Positions 1 to 10,607 of a stretch of 64,000 nt of DNA are shown here, one piece after another; position 1 is the first letter of the stretch; every line of letters starts with the position of its first letter. Below the pieces are notes generated by a model that was given only the letters and a program-made list of their open reading frames with translations, had not been told where the DNA came from and ran no database searches. The stretch comes from Bursaphelenchus xylophilus. Lineage: Eukaryota; Nematoda; Chromadorea; Rhabditida; Aphelenchoididae. Where the stretch lies: the NCBI GenBank assembly GCA_904066235.2, contig CAJFCV020000001.1:1612001-1676000 (forward strand). The letters are read 5' to 3'. The position numbers were made by a program, and so were the translations under genes.

Positions 1-186
1 AAAAATGTGGCAAAATGCTTCCTTCTCCAAGTGAAAAAACCTGATTCAAAAGCGCTCTTTTTGTGAGGAAAAAGGCGCGCCCTTCAAAAGGAAGTTTTTT
101 CACTTGCAGAAGGACGCATTTTGCCACATTTTTTACGCTTCCCGGATGCAAACTGGAACGTTTTTTGCCGCTCGGGTCCGTCACTG
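1..186. mobile_element. Truncated inverted-repeat element, CAGTG family
   Basis: The stretch ends in GTCACTG followed by TA and carries the same internal words (CCCGGATGCAAA, ACGTTTTTTGCC, GGAAGTTTTTTCAC) as the complete copy at 33905-34157. The left end lies outside the window. TA flanks and a CAGTG terminus suggest a non-autonomous Tc1/mariner-type element. No coding sequence is seen. Confidence 0.55.
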
Positions 187-528
187 TATGGCGCCCATAC
201 CGTGCACGAAAAACCCCCATCTTGCACCGTGCATTTCACCCTTTTTTCGCTTTCGCACAGTGCATCTTGAATTTTTTCCCACGCTCGTCGCCAACGCACA
301 GTGCATTTCTTCCTTTGCGCACCGTGCAGACCTCAAAGAAGCCGTTTTCACTGTGCAAATTCTTTATGAAAGCCGCAGCGACGTGGTTGAAACTTGCTTC
401 TGTCGCAGCGATATTTTGCCGCACAGTGCAAAAACCAAAGAAATTGAGAAATGCACAGTGCAAAATAAGGGGTGTCTGTGCACGGTGCGGGCCTGAAAAT
501 TGACCATCCACTTTGTGAAAATACTAAT
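187..528. repeat. Region rich in short GCACAGTGC dyads
   Basis: No gene is recognised. The motif CACAGTGCA or CACCGTGCA recurs many times in both orientations between about 220 and 490. The same dyads fill several palindromic elements elsewhere (4562-4824, 27372-27593, 38511-38704), so this is probably the decayed body of such an element. Confidence 0.4.
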
Positions 529-689
529 AAAAGTCTGTCGGGAAAATAATGAGCACAATGTCGTTGGGTCGGTCGAGCCGCTGAAGTGAAAAGAAATTTG
601 ATTTTTCCGCGACACAATTCATTTTTTTCGGCGGCGATGCAATTTTCGATGCGACAGAGCGCTCATTATTTTCCCGACAGACTGATATA
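529..689. mobile_element. MITE-A, copy 1 (CAGTCTGTCGGGAAAATAAT family)
   Basis: An imperfect palindrome of about 160 bp begins with AGTCTGTCGGGAAAATAATG and ends with the reverse complement, CATTATTTTCCCGACAGACT. The interior is a conserved, non-coding core (GCGACACAATTCATTTT, GCGATGC). More than fifteen full or broken copies lie in this window, mostly in introns and intergenic DNA. The transposase superfamily is not determined. Confidence 0.85.
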
Positions 690-1804
690 TTACAGTTCTT
701 AGAAGGATTTAGAAGGAGTTTTCAGGCCAGGCCGATCCTCTGCAGTCCGCGGGACGGACCTAAAAAAACTACAATAGATATGGCCGGCCCGCCCGCTAGT
801 CATCTCTACCGTAACCCTTTGTTTCAAAATCCCGCGCCATCTCTTGTTTTTGCATATGAACCTCATCGATTACTCATTAGCGTTTTTTTGGAACAAAAAA
901 AATCTCTTCGGCGCTAATGTCAAAAAAAGCAGCGGCCAAATACGGCAGTTAGTCATAAAACCAGCTTTTCTCTCCCCTCCCCGAAAATGAATAACTCGTT
1001 ATGGTCGTTAATAACGATCGTAAAACATTATGTTTCGATTAGCGGGAAGAATGAGCTATATTATATTGGACATTAACGGCTTGAGGCTGAAAATTACAAT
1101 GGAATTTTTCAACAAAAAATAGTCACGTCTCGGTGTACGAAATCGGCAAAAAGTTCTGAAAACTTATCGTGGCTTCGAATTTTATCGCACTCTGAAAAAA
1201 ATTATTTGGCGTTTAAATGATATATAGCAAGAAAATTCAAAATGCACTGTGCAAATGGTCCTTTTGGGTCAAATTCTCTGTTCACAGCACTTTTTTGTCG
1301 CGATTTTCGCTGCGACCCGACAAGACTCGCTAAAACCGCGAATTCTCAGGAAATTTTAGCCTTGAGTACCCGTCGAGACTGATAGTACCACAGTACCAAG
1401 TCAGGGTTAACTTCTGTATACGTTAAAAACTTTTATGACGCACACAAAAAAAGTGTGGCTAACAATAAGCCAATTTTTTTCACATGCCTTTGCAAGTGCG
1501 GCTTTGTCGAAAAACAAGAAAACATGCATAATACATAGTTATGTGTTGGTTTTTTTCCACTTTCCCACGTATCACACATATCAAATGAGCACGGTATGTA
1601 TGGTGGTCACAATGTATATAATACACATGTATGATAAAAAGCAACATATCTATGATAAAGATGAAAACCGAGGTGTCCAAAATGCGCCACTTGGGTTATT
1701 TCAAAAAGTGTCAAAAAGTATTAATGATACCTTTTGACAGTTTCCGACCAGAAAGCAGAAAATCCCGGTGCTTTCCGAAAAACTCGAGCCTTTTCTGATA
1801 AAGG
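690..1804. other. Gene-free stretch
   Basis: The short open frames here have no recognisable domain and no consistent splice structure. The only structure noted is a GTCAAAAAGTATTAATGATA imperfect dyad near 1710-1735, related to the AAAAGTATC repeats around 7480 and 10785. Confidence 0.5.
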
Positions 1805-2365
1805 AAATACCCAAGAGCAACGCTCAGATTGTCTTGAAATTTTGCACACATATAAGAGCTAGGCCATATATCATTTCCTGACACTTTTAGCTCGCGCTTT
1901 GCATGTGAAGCTGAGATATTCCACGACTTTGCGACCGAGGCCTCACAGAGGTTGTTTCAAAAATGAGATTTTTTCAATTTTCATCGGGAAGTTTATGCGA
2001 TGGGGTTCCTTATAAGATTTATGTTTTCTGAAAGCCAGCTTTTTACTATACTGCCATGCCAAATTTCAGCCCTCTAGCGCAAACGGCTAGCGAGATTGGG
2101 GAGAAAAAGTAAGCGCATTCCGAAAAAAATTGAAAAAGTCGCGGAGATCGGTTGTGCCTTAAAAGTACAAAATGCGGTGCGAGGGAGTACGGGACACAAG
2201 GAGAGGAGTCAGAGAGAAAAGATTTACATTTTTTCCAAATTTCGATACAAAAATCTCGGTCGTTTTCGCAAAGGACCGACATTTTGCAAGCTCGAGGTCT
2301 TGCATACACCTTAGAAAAAGATGATCTAAATTTATGCCAAGTTTCAGCCAAATCTCAACGTTGAA
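1805..2365. repeat. Diverged copy of the 449-bp Harbinger-like element
   Basis: Words from the complete copies appear in the same order: AACGCTCAGATT, TTTTGCACACA, TTTTAGCTCGCGCTTTGCA, then GCCAAGTTTCAGCCAAATCT near the far end. The copy is too decayed to place its ends. Confidence 0.45.
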
Positions 2366-3025
2366 TTTTTAGTTCTTCCCATCTAAATTTTAGCTAACTT
2401 TCAATTCAATTTTGCTCAACTCAAATACCTCCTTATAGGCCAAACAATAAGCTTTTATCTCATTTAAATCCCTTTACTGCAAAATTAAGCAACTTTCCGA
2501 ACAAAACAGCAAAGAGCAATGTTCTATTTCGGCGCGCATAAACATCTACTACTGTATAATCATTCATCATAAATCCCCCCCAAAAAAAGAGGGGAGGGAT
2601 TAAAACTTGGCTCCTTAGCGAGAACACAAAACATTTTCTCGCGCCGTTTCCCAACCTTGTTAATCTACATTCTCCGCGCCTATTAATACGGTTCTCTCCT
2701 CGCCGAAAGCTTGTTATGTTATAAAGAAACAATGAAAGTTCGCTACAGTAGGGGGGACCGGCTAAGCCGGGGGTTTGGGCAAAGTCACGTTGCTGCCGCT
2801 TACAATGTTTTTATAACATGTTTTTGTAGCGGCCATTGTGACGAGAATGGAGCTAGTTTTCGCGGCTTTCGAAATGGCTATTAATTTTTGATGGGATCAA
2901 CATTTGTTGTAGCTATGAAACTGATAATTAAAAAGTAATAAAAGTTTGAAAAAAAGTTGAAAAAAAATTTTTAGACATATAAAAAAAGCAAAAATCAGTA
3001 AAATTTCGGAAGATTGGAAAAGTTC
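2366..3025. other. Gene-free AT-rich stretch
   Basis: Nothing recognised apart from an A-rich tract at 2930-2990. No open frame with a domain or a convincing splice pattern. Confidence 0.5.
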
Positions 3026-3181
3026 TATCAGTCTGTCGGGAAAATAACGGCTGGTCGTCGCAGGAAAATGTCTCACCTTGTCGCTATCGCGCACCAAATT
3101 TCCAGCCGCGACTTGCCGTCGCAAAGCGATGATGGGCGATTCCAAGACATGATAACCCGTTTTTTTTCCGACAGACTGGTA
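3026..3181. mobile_element. MITE-B, copy 1
   Basis: It has the same termini as MITE-A (TATCAGTCTGTCGGGAAAAT and its inverse) but a different interior, with GTCGCTATCGCGCACCAAAT and GCAAAGCGATGATGGGCGAT. A second copy at 30226-30384 shares this interior. Both copies sit 25-41 bp beyond the 3' end of a tRNA-Leu gene. Confidence 0.8.
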
Positions 3182-3206
3182 CATAAACGATCCAAAAAAG
3201 AACTTC

Positions 3207-3288
3207 TGATGAGAGTGGGATTCGAACCCACGCCTCCGAAGAGACTGGTGCCTAAAACCAGCGCCTTAGACCGCTCGGCCATCTCACC
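3207..3288 (-). tRNA. tRNA-Leu (anticodon TAG)
   Basis: On the minus strand the cloverleaf reads with acceptor stem GGTGAGA/TCTCATC, A box TGGCCGAGCGG, anticodon arm CTGGT-TTTAGGC-ACCAG, a variable arm and B box GGTTCGAATCC. The anticodon is TAG (Leu, CTA codons). It is 82 nt, the usual length for a class II tRNA-Leu. It is near-identical to the AAG-anticodon copy at 30425-30506, and the 5' flank is conserved between the two as well. Confidence 0.93.
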
Positions 3289-3396
3289 ACGCTGTATGCT
3301 TCTTTTTTGGGGGAATTTAACCAGTGCCTCCGGGATGTAAAATACATTAGAAACCAGTATATAAAATCGTAGGGTTCCAGATTCGAAACTAGCACT

Positions 3397-3541
3397 ATTC
3401 TGTCGGGAAAATAGTGAGTGCAATTCACTTCGCTGAGGTGAAGAGCAATTTGATTTTCTCCACGACACAATTCATTTTCTCGGCGGCGATTACAATTTTT
3501 TATGTGAAGAGTACTCATTATTTTTCCGACAGACTGATATC
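3397..3541. mobile_element. MITE-A, copy 2
   Basis: Left end TTCTGTCGGGAAAATAGTGA, core with ACGACACAATTCATTTTCTC, right end TTTTTCCGACAGACTGATA. Slightly shortened at the left end relative to other copies. Confidence 0.75.
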
Positions 3542-3559
3542 CAAAAGTTTATATCAATT

Positions 3560-4105
3560 AGGCCTTTTCCGGAAAGTTTCGACGTAAAAATGTCGGTGGA
3601 CTTAATCACAAACCGCAATGACAATACATATCGCTTGCCAGGAAAAAAAATTATCTTACAAGTGCCCCAAGTGTAACGCTGATATATTTTTTTCACTTTG
3701 CACGATCGAGCATAGGCCACACATCAATTCCTGAAAGTTGCTCGCTTTGCAAGGATACGTGCTTTAGAAAAAGGCCAGAGGAAATGTTTTCTGATCATAA
3801 GTCAGCCAAATTCGCGGAAAAAATTACTTTTTTGTAGAAATATTGCATCCTACAGTAGAAATAGGCACGAAACTTTTTGGGATAAAAAAAAGTTTTTTTT
3901 GAAAATTTTGAACTTTCGCCAAGTTTTGAGCTAAAAATTTCGATCGTGTCGGCAAAACGAAGGCTTGAACTGTATACTATCCATCTAGCTTTTTTGCTAA
4001 AAAAAAGTTTTTTTTATGCAAGCCTTGCAAAATTTTACCAGGAAAGTACCCCAAGTGGGACGCTCAGATTTTTCTTTAAATTTTGCACACACGTCGGGCA
4101 CATAC
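3560..4105. repeat. Diverged Harbinger-like copies
   Basis: Carries decayed words of the 449-bp family (AAGTGCCCCAAGTGTAACGC, ATCAATTCCTGAAAGT, AAATTTTGCACACACGTCGG). At least two broken copies seem to overlap. No gene seen. Confidence 0.4.
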
Positions 4106-4108
4106 TAA

Positions 4109-4557
4109 CAAGGGAAGTACTTGAAGTGTGACGCTCAGATTTTGATGAAAATTGGCACAAATTTAGAATAATTTTTTCTAAGATATATGCGGGAATCCTA
4201 GCTCGCGCTTTGCAGAAACAACCGAGATTTTTAGATCGAAAGTCGGCGAAAATTTGGGACTTTTTGCCGAATTTCGGCACGAAAAGTTTCATGCCTATTT
4301 CAACCGTAAAGAATAATGTTTCTACAAAAAATCAAATTTTTCCGCACGAAACTGCCAAAGTTATGGCCAAAAAGCGGTTTTCTCTCTGACCGCTCTCCAC
4401 GTTGAGCGTGCTCTCTCGGCGGCAAAAATCGTTCAATATCTCGGCGGCGCCCGCAAAGCGCGAGCTAAAACTTTCAGGAATTGATATTTAGTCCATACCC
4501 GATGTGTGTGCAAAATTTAAAGAAAATCTGAGCGTCACACTTGAAGTACTTCCCCTG
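4109..4557. mobile_element. PIF/Harbinger-like MITE, complete copy 1 (449 bp)
   Basis: Termini CAAGGGAAGTACTTGAAGTG and its inverse ending ACTTCCCCTG, flanked on both sides by TAA. A 3-bp TAA duplication with long terminal inverted repeats matches PIF/Harbinger habits. No transposase is encoded, so it is non-autonomous. Sister copies are at 5999-6445 and 46460-46908. Confidence 0.8.
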
Positions 4558-4561
4558 TAAG

Positions 4562-4824
4562 TACTAGGCGGGCCAAAAAGTCTTGACATGTCTGCACAGT
4601 GCGCCATCGTGCATGAGATTTGTCGCGCGGCGACAAGAAAAATTTACGGTGCAATGCGACACCGCACAGTGCAAAAAGATTGTTTTGAAAAAGGGTAAAC
4701 AACACACAGTGCGTTTTTCATTCGCACCCCGCCAAATTTTTATTGCGCGACACCTCGTCGCAACGCCGAATTCATGCGCCCGCACGGTGCGAAAACATGT
4801 CAAGACTTTTTGGCCCGCCTAGTA
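4562..4824. mobile_element. Palindromic element with GCACAGTGC core
   Basis: The ends TACTAGGCGGGCCAAAAAGT and its exact inverse form about 29-bp perfect arms, and the inside holds CACAGTGC dyads. Related ends appear at 28800 (AAGTCAAAGAGTCTTGACAT), 39860 and 53445, so this is a small family. No coding capacity. Confidence 0.75.
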
Positions 4825-5192
4825 TCAGTTCCTAAAAGTTTTAGCTTGCGCTTTACAAGCGCCGCCGAGATATTGAACGATCTTAGCCGCCGAAAAAGCA
4901 AACTTGGAGAGCGGTCAGAGAGCGAAACACTTTTTGGCCATAACTTTGCTAGTTTCGTGCGGAAAAAATCGATTTTTTGTGGAGACATTACCCTCTATGG
5001 TAGAAATAGGCATGAAACTTTTCGTGCCAAAATTTGTCAAAAAAGTGTCAATTTTTTGCTGACTTTTGATCTAAAAATCTCGGTTATTTCTGCAAATCGC
5101 GAGCTAGGATTCCCTCATATATTTTAGAAAAAAATATTCTAAATTTGTGCCAAGTTTCATCAAAATCTGAGTGTCGCTTTTCTAGCTCCTGT
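4825..5192. repeat. Partial Harbinger-like element lacking its left end
   Basis: Starts within the family interior (TTTTAGCTTGCGCTTTACA) and runs to the far side (CAAGTTTCATCAAAATCTGA). The left 90 bp are missing at the junction with the palindrome 4562-4824. Confidence 0.6.
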
Positions 5193-5813
5193 AAACCTCA
5201 ATTTCTGCAAAATTTCCTCTATTTAGGTGGCATTTGCCTCAGGCGGTTTAGTAAAAACAAGCTTCTAAGATGGGATAAGCCTTATAAAATTTCTTTTCAT
5301 CATAATTTTTCAATTTTTTTTACCAAAAAATCTCAAAAAATCCCACCCCTTCAAATCATCGTATAAAATGTCTCCCCCCACCTCCCCCACTCAACCGAAA
5401 AATCATCAAGACCGACTTTTTACGCACTCCCTCCCCGCTTCTGCGGTAATTTTTCCGATCTTCCTGGTTCCTGCAGCGAGGAACATCCAGATTAACACGG
5501 TAAAAAGGGGATTTACTATGACTAATTTCCCCCTTCTCAGAAAAAGTTTCCCGACTTAATGAAATAATTATAACGCCGTTGAAACGGAGTGTCAACCACG
5601 GACGGAAAGGAAAAGGAAAGTGTTCGTAATGTGGAGCGATAAACGGAAATGAAGTTTTGGTTGGGAAAATGGAGTAAATTCATAAAAAAAAAACTGTCAG
5701 TAAAAATTTTTAAAGGTGGATATGTGTGATTTGAAGCATACTAGTATGTTTGTAAAGTTGCTGAAAGTGATTTTTGGGACATTCACTGTGCAATGAGGTA
5801 TATTGCAAATCCA
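5193..5813. other. Gene-free stretch
   Basis: No gene recognised. A CT-rich tract at 5370-5430 (CTCCCCCCACCTCCCCC) has no coding support. Confidence 0.5.
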
Positions 5814-5835
5814 CATTATTTTCCCGACAGACGGA

Positions 5836-6472
5836 GAATAGCCGATCGGCAAAGTCGCTGGAGGCATTTTTGGCGTTAGCGCTGTGCAAAAAAATCAGGT
5901 GCGAGCGTCAGCCCAAAAAAACCTACTGCACGGTGCAAAAAGCAAGAAATTGCACAGTGCAAAGCAAACTTTTGTTTTCGCACAGCGCATATCGCTAACA
6001 GGGGAAGTACTCCAAGTGCGACGCTCAGATTTTATATAAATTTTGCACACACGTCGGGTAGGACTAAATATCAATTCCTGAAAGTCTTAGCTCGCGCTTT
6101 GCGGGAGCCGCCGAGATATTGAACGGTTTTTGCCGCCGAGAGAGCACGCTAAACGTGGAGAGCGGTCAGAGAGAAACCCGCTTTTTGGCCATAACTTTTG
6201 CAGTTTCGTGCGGAAAAATTTGATTTTTTGTAGAAACATTATCCTTTACGGTTGAAATCGGCATGAAACTTTTCGTGCCGAAATCGGCGAAAAGTCCTAA
6301 ATTTTGGCCGATTTTCGATCTAAAAATCTCGGTTGTTTCGGCAAAGCGCGAGCTAGGATTCTCGCATATATCTTAAAAAAAATTATTCTAAATTTGTGCC
6401 AAGTTTCATCAAAATCTGGCCGTCGCACTTGGAGTACTTCCTTTGTAAAATCACTCCATTAACTTTGCGAAC
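5836..6472. mobile_element. Family-N palindromic MITE, split by a Harbinger-like insertion
   Basis: The left part (CGGCAAAGTCGCTGGAGGCA to CGCATATCGC) and the right part (AATCACTCC to TTTGCGAACGGACTAG) are the two halves of one family-N element, as seen whole at 42184-42373. They are separated by the complete element at 5999-6445. A MITE-A fragment lies just before it at about 5814-5832. Confidence 0.7.
5999..6445. mobile_element. PIF/Harbinger-like MITE, complete copy 2 (447 bp)
   Basis: Starts CAGGGGAAGTACTCCAAGTG and ends GGAGTACTTCCTTTG with TAA on both flanks. It interrupts a family-N MITE, which gives independent proof of its ends. Confidence 0.85.
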
Positions 6473-6563
6473 GGACTAGTAATGTAAATCGCTCAAAAAT
6501 CGAGCTGTTAAAAATTTATAATCCGAAAATTTTGAAAGCCGAGAAAATTGAAAGAAAAAGATT

Positions 6564-6722
6564 TATCAGTCTGTCGGGAAAATAACGAACAATGCCGCAG
6601 CAAAAATCGCATCGCCGCAGAGAAAATGAATTGCGTCGCGGCAGAGTCAAATTGCGCTCTTCGATTTAGCGACGCAAATGTGTCCGCGACAGAATCCTCA
6701 TTATTTTTCCGACAGACTGATA
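6564..6722. mobile_element. MITE-A, copy 3
   Basis: Full-length palindrome with TATCAGTCTGTCGGGAAAAT and CGACAGACTGATA ends. The core differs (GAAAATGAATTGCGTCGCGG), reading as the opposite orientation. A stub of another copy follows at about 6797-6821. Confidence 0.8.
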
Positions 6723-7029
6723 ACTTACCCGACTAATCGACCATCCAGAATCTATGGTCAAGTACGCCCTCTACTGTCAGCGCAGCAACATTGAGCTCAT
6801 TATTTTCCCGGCAGACTGATAAAAAAAATCGTTCTGATTTCATTTTTTTCTAAATTTTGCTCAAAATTCATTGAAATTTTCAAAGAAAATAAAATAAAAT
6901 AAATGCCCAAAAATTTGTTCAAATTATTCAAATTTTCCCAAAACATTATTTTCAAAAAAAGCATTTTCAAATTTTCCCATCATTTTCCATTCCTCTTCCC
7001 ATCCAAGTCAGTTGTGCGCTGCCGAAACG
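6723..7029. other. Upstream region of the BTG/Tob gene
   Basis: AT-rich DNA with a MITE-A stub at about 6797-6821. No TATA box or upstream exon could be assigned with confidence. Confidence 0.4.
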
Positions 7030-10000
7030 ATGAGCATCTGTGGAAGTGAAGTCAATGCGCCGGATATGGGCCTAACGTTAAGTCGGTATGAGCTCCCTCC
7101 ATTGCATTTGTCCGTGTTGGAGATCACCAACTTCTTGACCCGGTTTTTGTGCAGGCGGATTCCGAGATAGTAAGTGAGAGAGAATTTTTGGAGGGGTATT
7201 TGAATTTGGAACTTGATTTCTCAAAGCTCGACTAGTCGATTTTTTTGAAATTTTGGGGAGATGATGCTTGTATCTCACTTTATGATATTTGAAAATTTTA
7301 GCTTTTACTATGCAAAGGTGGCAAAGGTATTCAACGAACTTTTTGGGTGGGATGGAAAGAGTAAAAATGGATTTTTCTGCTGTATTCTTGCAAATTTTGA
7401 TTGAAACCGCTAGCTTTATGGTTAAAAAAGGTCTAAATTTCATTTGTGACAACCGCAGACAACTTTCTGCCAGAAAGTATCAAAAGGTATCGTGGATACT
7501 TTTTGATACTTTTAGAAACTTTTTGTTAAAAAATATCAAAAAATCGAATTTCTGAGGCCTGTTTAGCAACGCTGGTGTTTTTTAAACTTTTTATTGATTA
7601 TAAAAGTTAAAAAAATGTAATAGATTTTTGGCCCGTATCTTTATAAATTTTGGTTGAAAACGTAAGCTTTATGGTTAAAAAAGGCCTAAATTATGTATGT
7701 GACTGCCGCAGACAATTTTTATAATTTTTGTTTTGAAAAAGTATCAAAAAGTATCGTGGATACTTTTGGATACTTTTTGGGGAAAAAATAAAAAATTCAA
7801 TTGGCAAGGCTTTTTTAGCTACGTAGATGTTTTTTTCCCTTCGGATTAACTTTTAACAGTTCAAAAACGTGATTTATTTTTGATTTTTTCTCAAAGAATC
7901 TCATTTTCAGCCGCGTTGAGATGTTCGCCCAAGGTTTTTCCAACCGCCTTCTGGACCAACTCCGTCAAGTTGTTCCGATTTCCGACGATCCCTCCAAGGA
8001 GACGCACATTTTCTCGGAAATCAGTCGAAACCCCTCAAGGCAGGGGCCCTACCGCACCAGCAACTTGCATTATGGCGAAGGGAAGTTCAAGCATTTTGTG
8101 GGCGAGAAATCGGACTTTGAGAATTTGAAAGGATTCGCGTATGAAGTGGCGGTCTCTGTGTATGATGAATACAAACAGGAGTTCATGACTGATACCATGA
8201 TCATTGAGGTGGGATTTGGGAGGTTTTGGAGTGATTTTTTGGGGGAAATTTGTGGAAATTTTGAAAAATTTTTTTTTGAAATTTGAAATTTAAAAAAATG
8301 GTATTTTTTTGAAAATCCATTTTTAAATTTATTTTTAGGGGTTTTGGAGTGATTTTTTGGAGGAAGTTATTAAAAATTTTTCATAAATTATTGAAATTTT
8401 TTTTTATTTTTTTTATTCAAGTATCCGTTTTAAACTGCAACAAATTTTTAAGCGATTTTTTGAAGGAAATTCTTTGAAAAAAAAATTGAAAAAAAATTAA
8501 ATTTTTCAAAAAAATCAAAAAAATTTTTTCTGAAATTTTGATTTTTTTGCAAAAAAAAATTTTTTTTAACTTTTTTTATTTTATCCCACATTTTTTCCCC
8601 AAAGTTTTCTCTTTCAGGCCTGCAACGAGTATTGTTTGAATGTGGCGGAAGTCCTCCGCAAATTCCCCGCCAACATGGTGATTCGGTGCGTGGAGGGCAC
8701 GGTATATGCGCTGTTTGGACCCAACGAGAACGACGAAGGAATGCTGGGTTTTCAGATTTACCCGCGAAAAGATGAGGACAATAATGGAGACACCAGAGAG
8801 AACTCATTTGGCGAGCAACCCTCGGAAGATGACACTCAAAGCTGTGAGTGGCCGATTTTTGGTGGAAACTTGACTTTAGAAAGTATTTTTATCCAATTTT
8901 GGGGGTTTTTACTTAATTTTTTTAAAGAAATTTTTACTTGCAACAGAATGCCAAAAAGTCACAAAAATTTTTTTTTGTCAAAATCATGCACGGTCACAGG
9001 AAATGTGAGCTATAAGCGCCGTATTTTACCACAATTCCGATATTTTTGCCAAAAATTTCATTTTTTGCTTGATTTTCTGGACTTGCAACGGAATGCCAAA
9101 ATTTTTCAAAAAAATTCAGCTGGTGTTTTCTTTGATTTTTTGCAACTGTATTTTGCTTTAGTGGCCTCTATTCCGCCGTTATTACATTTTTCATTGTTGA
9201 AAAACATTGGTTTTGGCCGATTTTTAGACTTGCAACAGAATGCCAAAAATTTCAAAAATAAGGCAAAATATTTTTTGTAGGAGTTTTTGCTTCAAACAGA
9301 AGTTACCAAGCATCTGGGCTAATTTTTTATAGCTTTACATCTTTTCTGAAGCGTATTTTACAACTTTTATGCCACCGTTTTAGTGTTATCCGACATCACT
9401 TTCACCAAAGGAGAAGTGGAACAAATTTCTGAGCACTCTACGTTGAGCTGTGAAAAGTTGAAGCGGGAGATTCAGCAGTGTGGTCGAGGGTTTCCAGAGA
9501 TTCCTGATGATTTTATTGACATTGGGACCGTCACCGACGACGATGCTCGCTCCCGGACCTCCAATATGCCGCCGTATCGGCCGAAATGTGGGTTTTAATA
9601 GGGTTTTCAACTTTATAGGGGTTGAAAAATGGCTAAAAATATTTTTGAGAGCCGTTAAAATTCTTTCTTGACTGTTTTGAACAATTTTTTTTATTTGCAA
9701 CAGAATGCCAAGATTTTTCGAAAAGCCCGCGGAATTTGAAAAGTAAAAACTTTTCTGGGTTAAATTGACCAGCATTCCTCCAACAGACAGATAGATTGGC
9801 CTTATGGGATTAGTTTGCTCCTAGATCGACTTGCAACAGAATGCCAAGATTTTTTGAAAAGCCCGCGGAATTCGAAAATTCGTTAATTTTTTGATTAAAC
9901 TGGCTTATATTGCTCCAATAAGTAGAAAAATTGGTCTTATGGTATTTATTTAACCCAAGATAGACTTGCAACAGAATGCCAAGATTTTTCGAAAAGCCCG

Positions 10001-10607
10001 CGGAGTTTAAAAATCCCGTTAAATTTTGGTGTAATCGGACAAAATTACTGTCTAAACTGACTTTTTGATTGTAGTGGGTGAGGATGATCCCGAGAACGAC
10101 GTGTATTACATGGATCTTCAGCTTCGAAAGGCGCCTCGTTACGATTACGTCAAGCAAAAGACGGTCTGGGTCGATGAATTTTTCATAGCCCAGAGAGATC
10201 CCAAATTTACGGCTCAGACCTTCTCAGGAACTCGGTTTGGCTCGGTGAAACTGAAAAGTCATCCGGTAAGTAATTTTTTTATGTGGGCGCTACGATTTTA
10301 TTTATTTTTTTATAATATTTAACGTATTTAACTTTCTTTACAGTACTATTCCCAATACTCGGATCGTGGAGCCGGCTTCTATCACTTCACAATGCCTTCA
10401 ATTTTGCCCTCGCTTCGTTTGATGGCAGCGGGCGCTACTTGCTCCACGATGATGAATGAATTGTACAGTAAACCCATTCCCGATGAAGAAGCGGAGAAAA
10501 TGAAGGAAGAGGAGAGAGATGATGAGAAAAAAGGAGACGAGAAAGATGAAGAGGAAGAAGAGGAAGGAAACATCAAGAGATGTGATGATCAAGATTATAG
10601 CGATTAG
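7030..10607 (+). CDS. BTG/Tob-family protein (anti-proliferative/FOG-3-like)
   Basis: Six exons: 7030-7169, 7911-8208, 8618-8843, 9384-9587, 10075-10265 and 10344-10607, giving 440 residues with phase kept throughout. Residues 28-60 hold the first BTG box (EITNFLTRFLCRRIPRYRV then FAQGFSNRLL). Residues 147-180 hold the second (ACNEYCLNVAEVLRKFP then TVYALFGPNEN). Residues 340-351 (FSGTRFGSVKLK) match the FAATKFGSTK segment of Tob proteins. BTG/Tob proteins bridge the CCR4-NOT deadenylase to target mRNAs. In C. elegans the family member FOG-3 controls germ-cell fate. Odd points are an acidic, Glu/Asp/Lys-rich tail (about residues 385-435) and a stretch of roughly 55 residues between the two boxes, longer than usual. 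FOG-3 orthology versus a general Tob is not decided. Introns 3 and 4 carry repeats. The first start codon gives the conserved N-terminus, so it was chosen. Confidence 0.82.
7475..7785. repeat. AAAAGTATC dyad repeats in BTG/Tob intron 1
   Basis: Two imperfect palindromes, AAAGTATCAAAAGGTATCGT.. at about 7475 and AAAGTATCAAAAAGTATCGT.. at about 7737, each followed by the inverse GGATACTTTT. They share about 100 bp of flank (GGTTAAAAAAGG then TGTGAC.GCCGCAGACAA), so this is a two-unit tandem repeat of about 260 bp. Confidence 0.6.
9695..10015. repeat. Three tandem units of about 132 bp in BTG/Tob intron 4
   Basis: The word TTGCAACAGAATGCCAAGAT followed by TTTTCGAAAAGCCCGCGGA begins at about 9698, 9831 and 9963, a spacing of about 132 bp. 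Weaker copies of TTGCAACAGAATGCCAAAA stand in intron 3 at about 8938, 9082 and 9229. Confidence 0.75.

Noticed and set aside
1435..1737. 100-codon frame upstream of the repeats
   Set aside because: AT-rich, no domain, no splice sites in phase.
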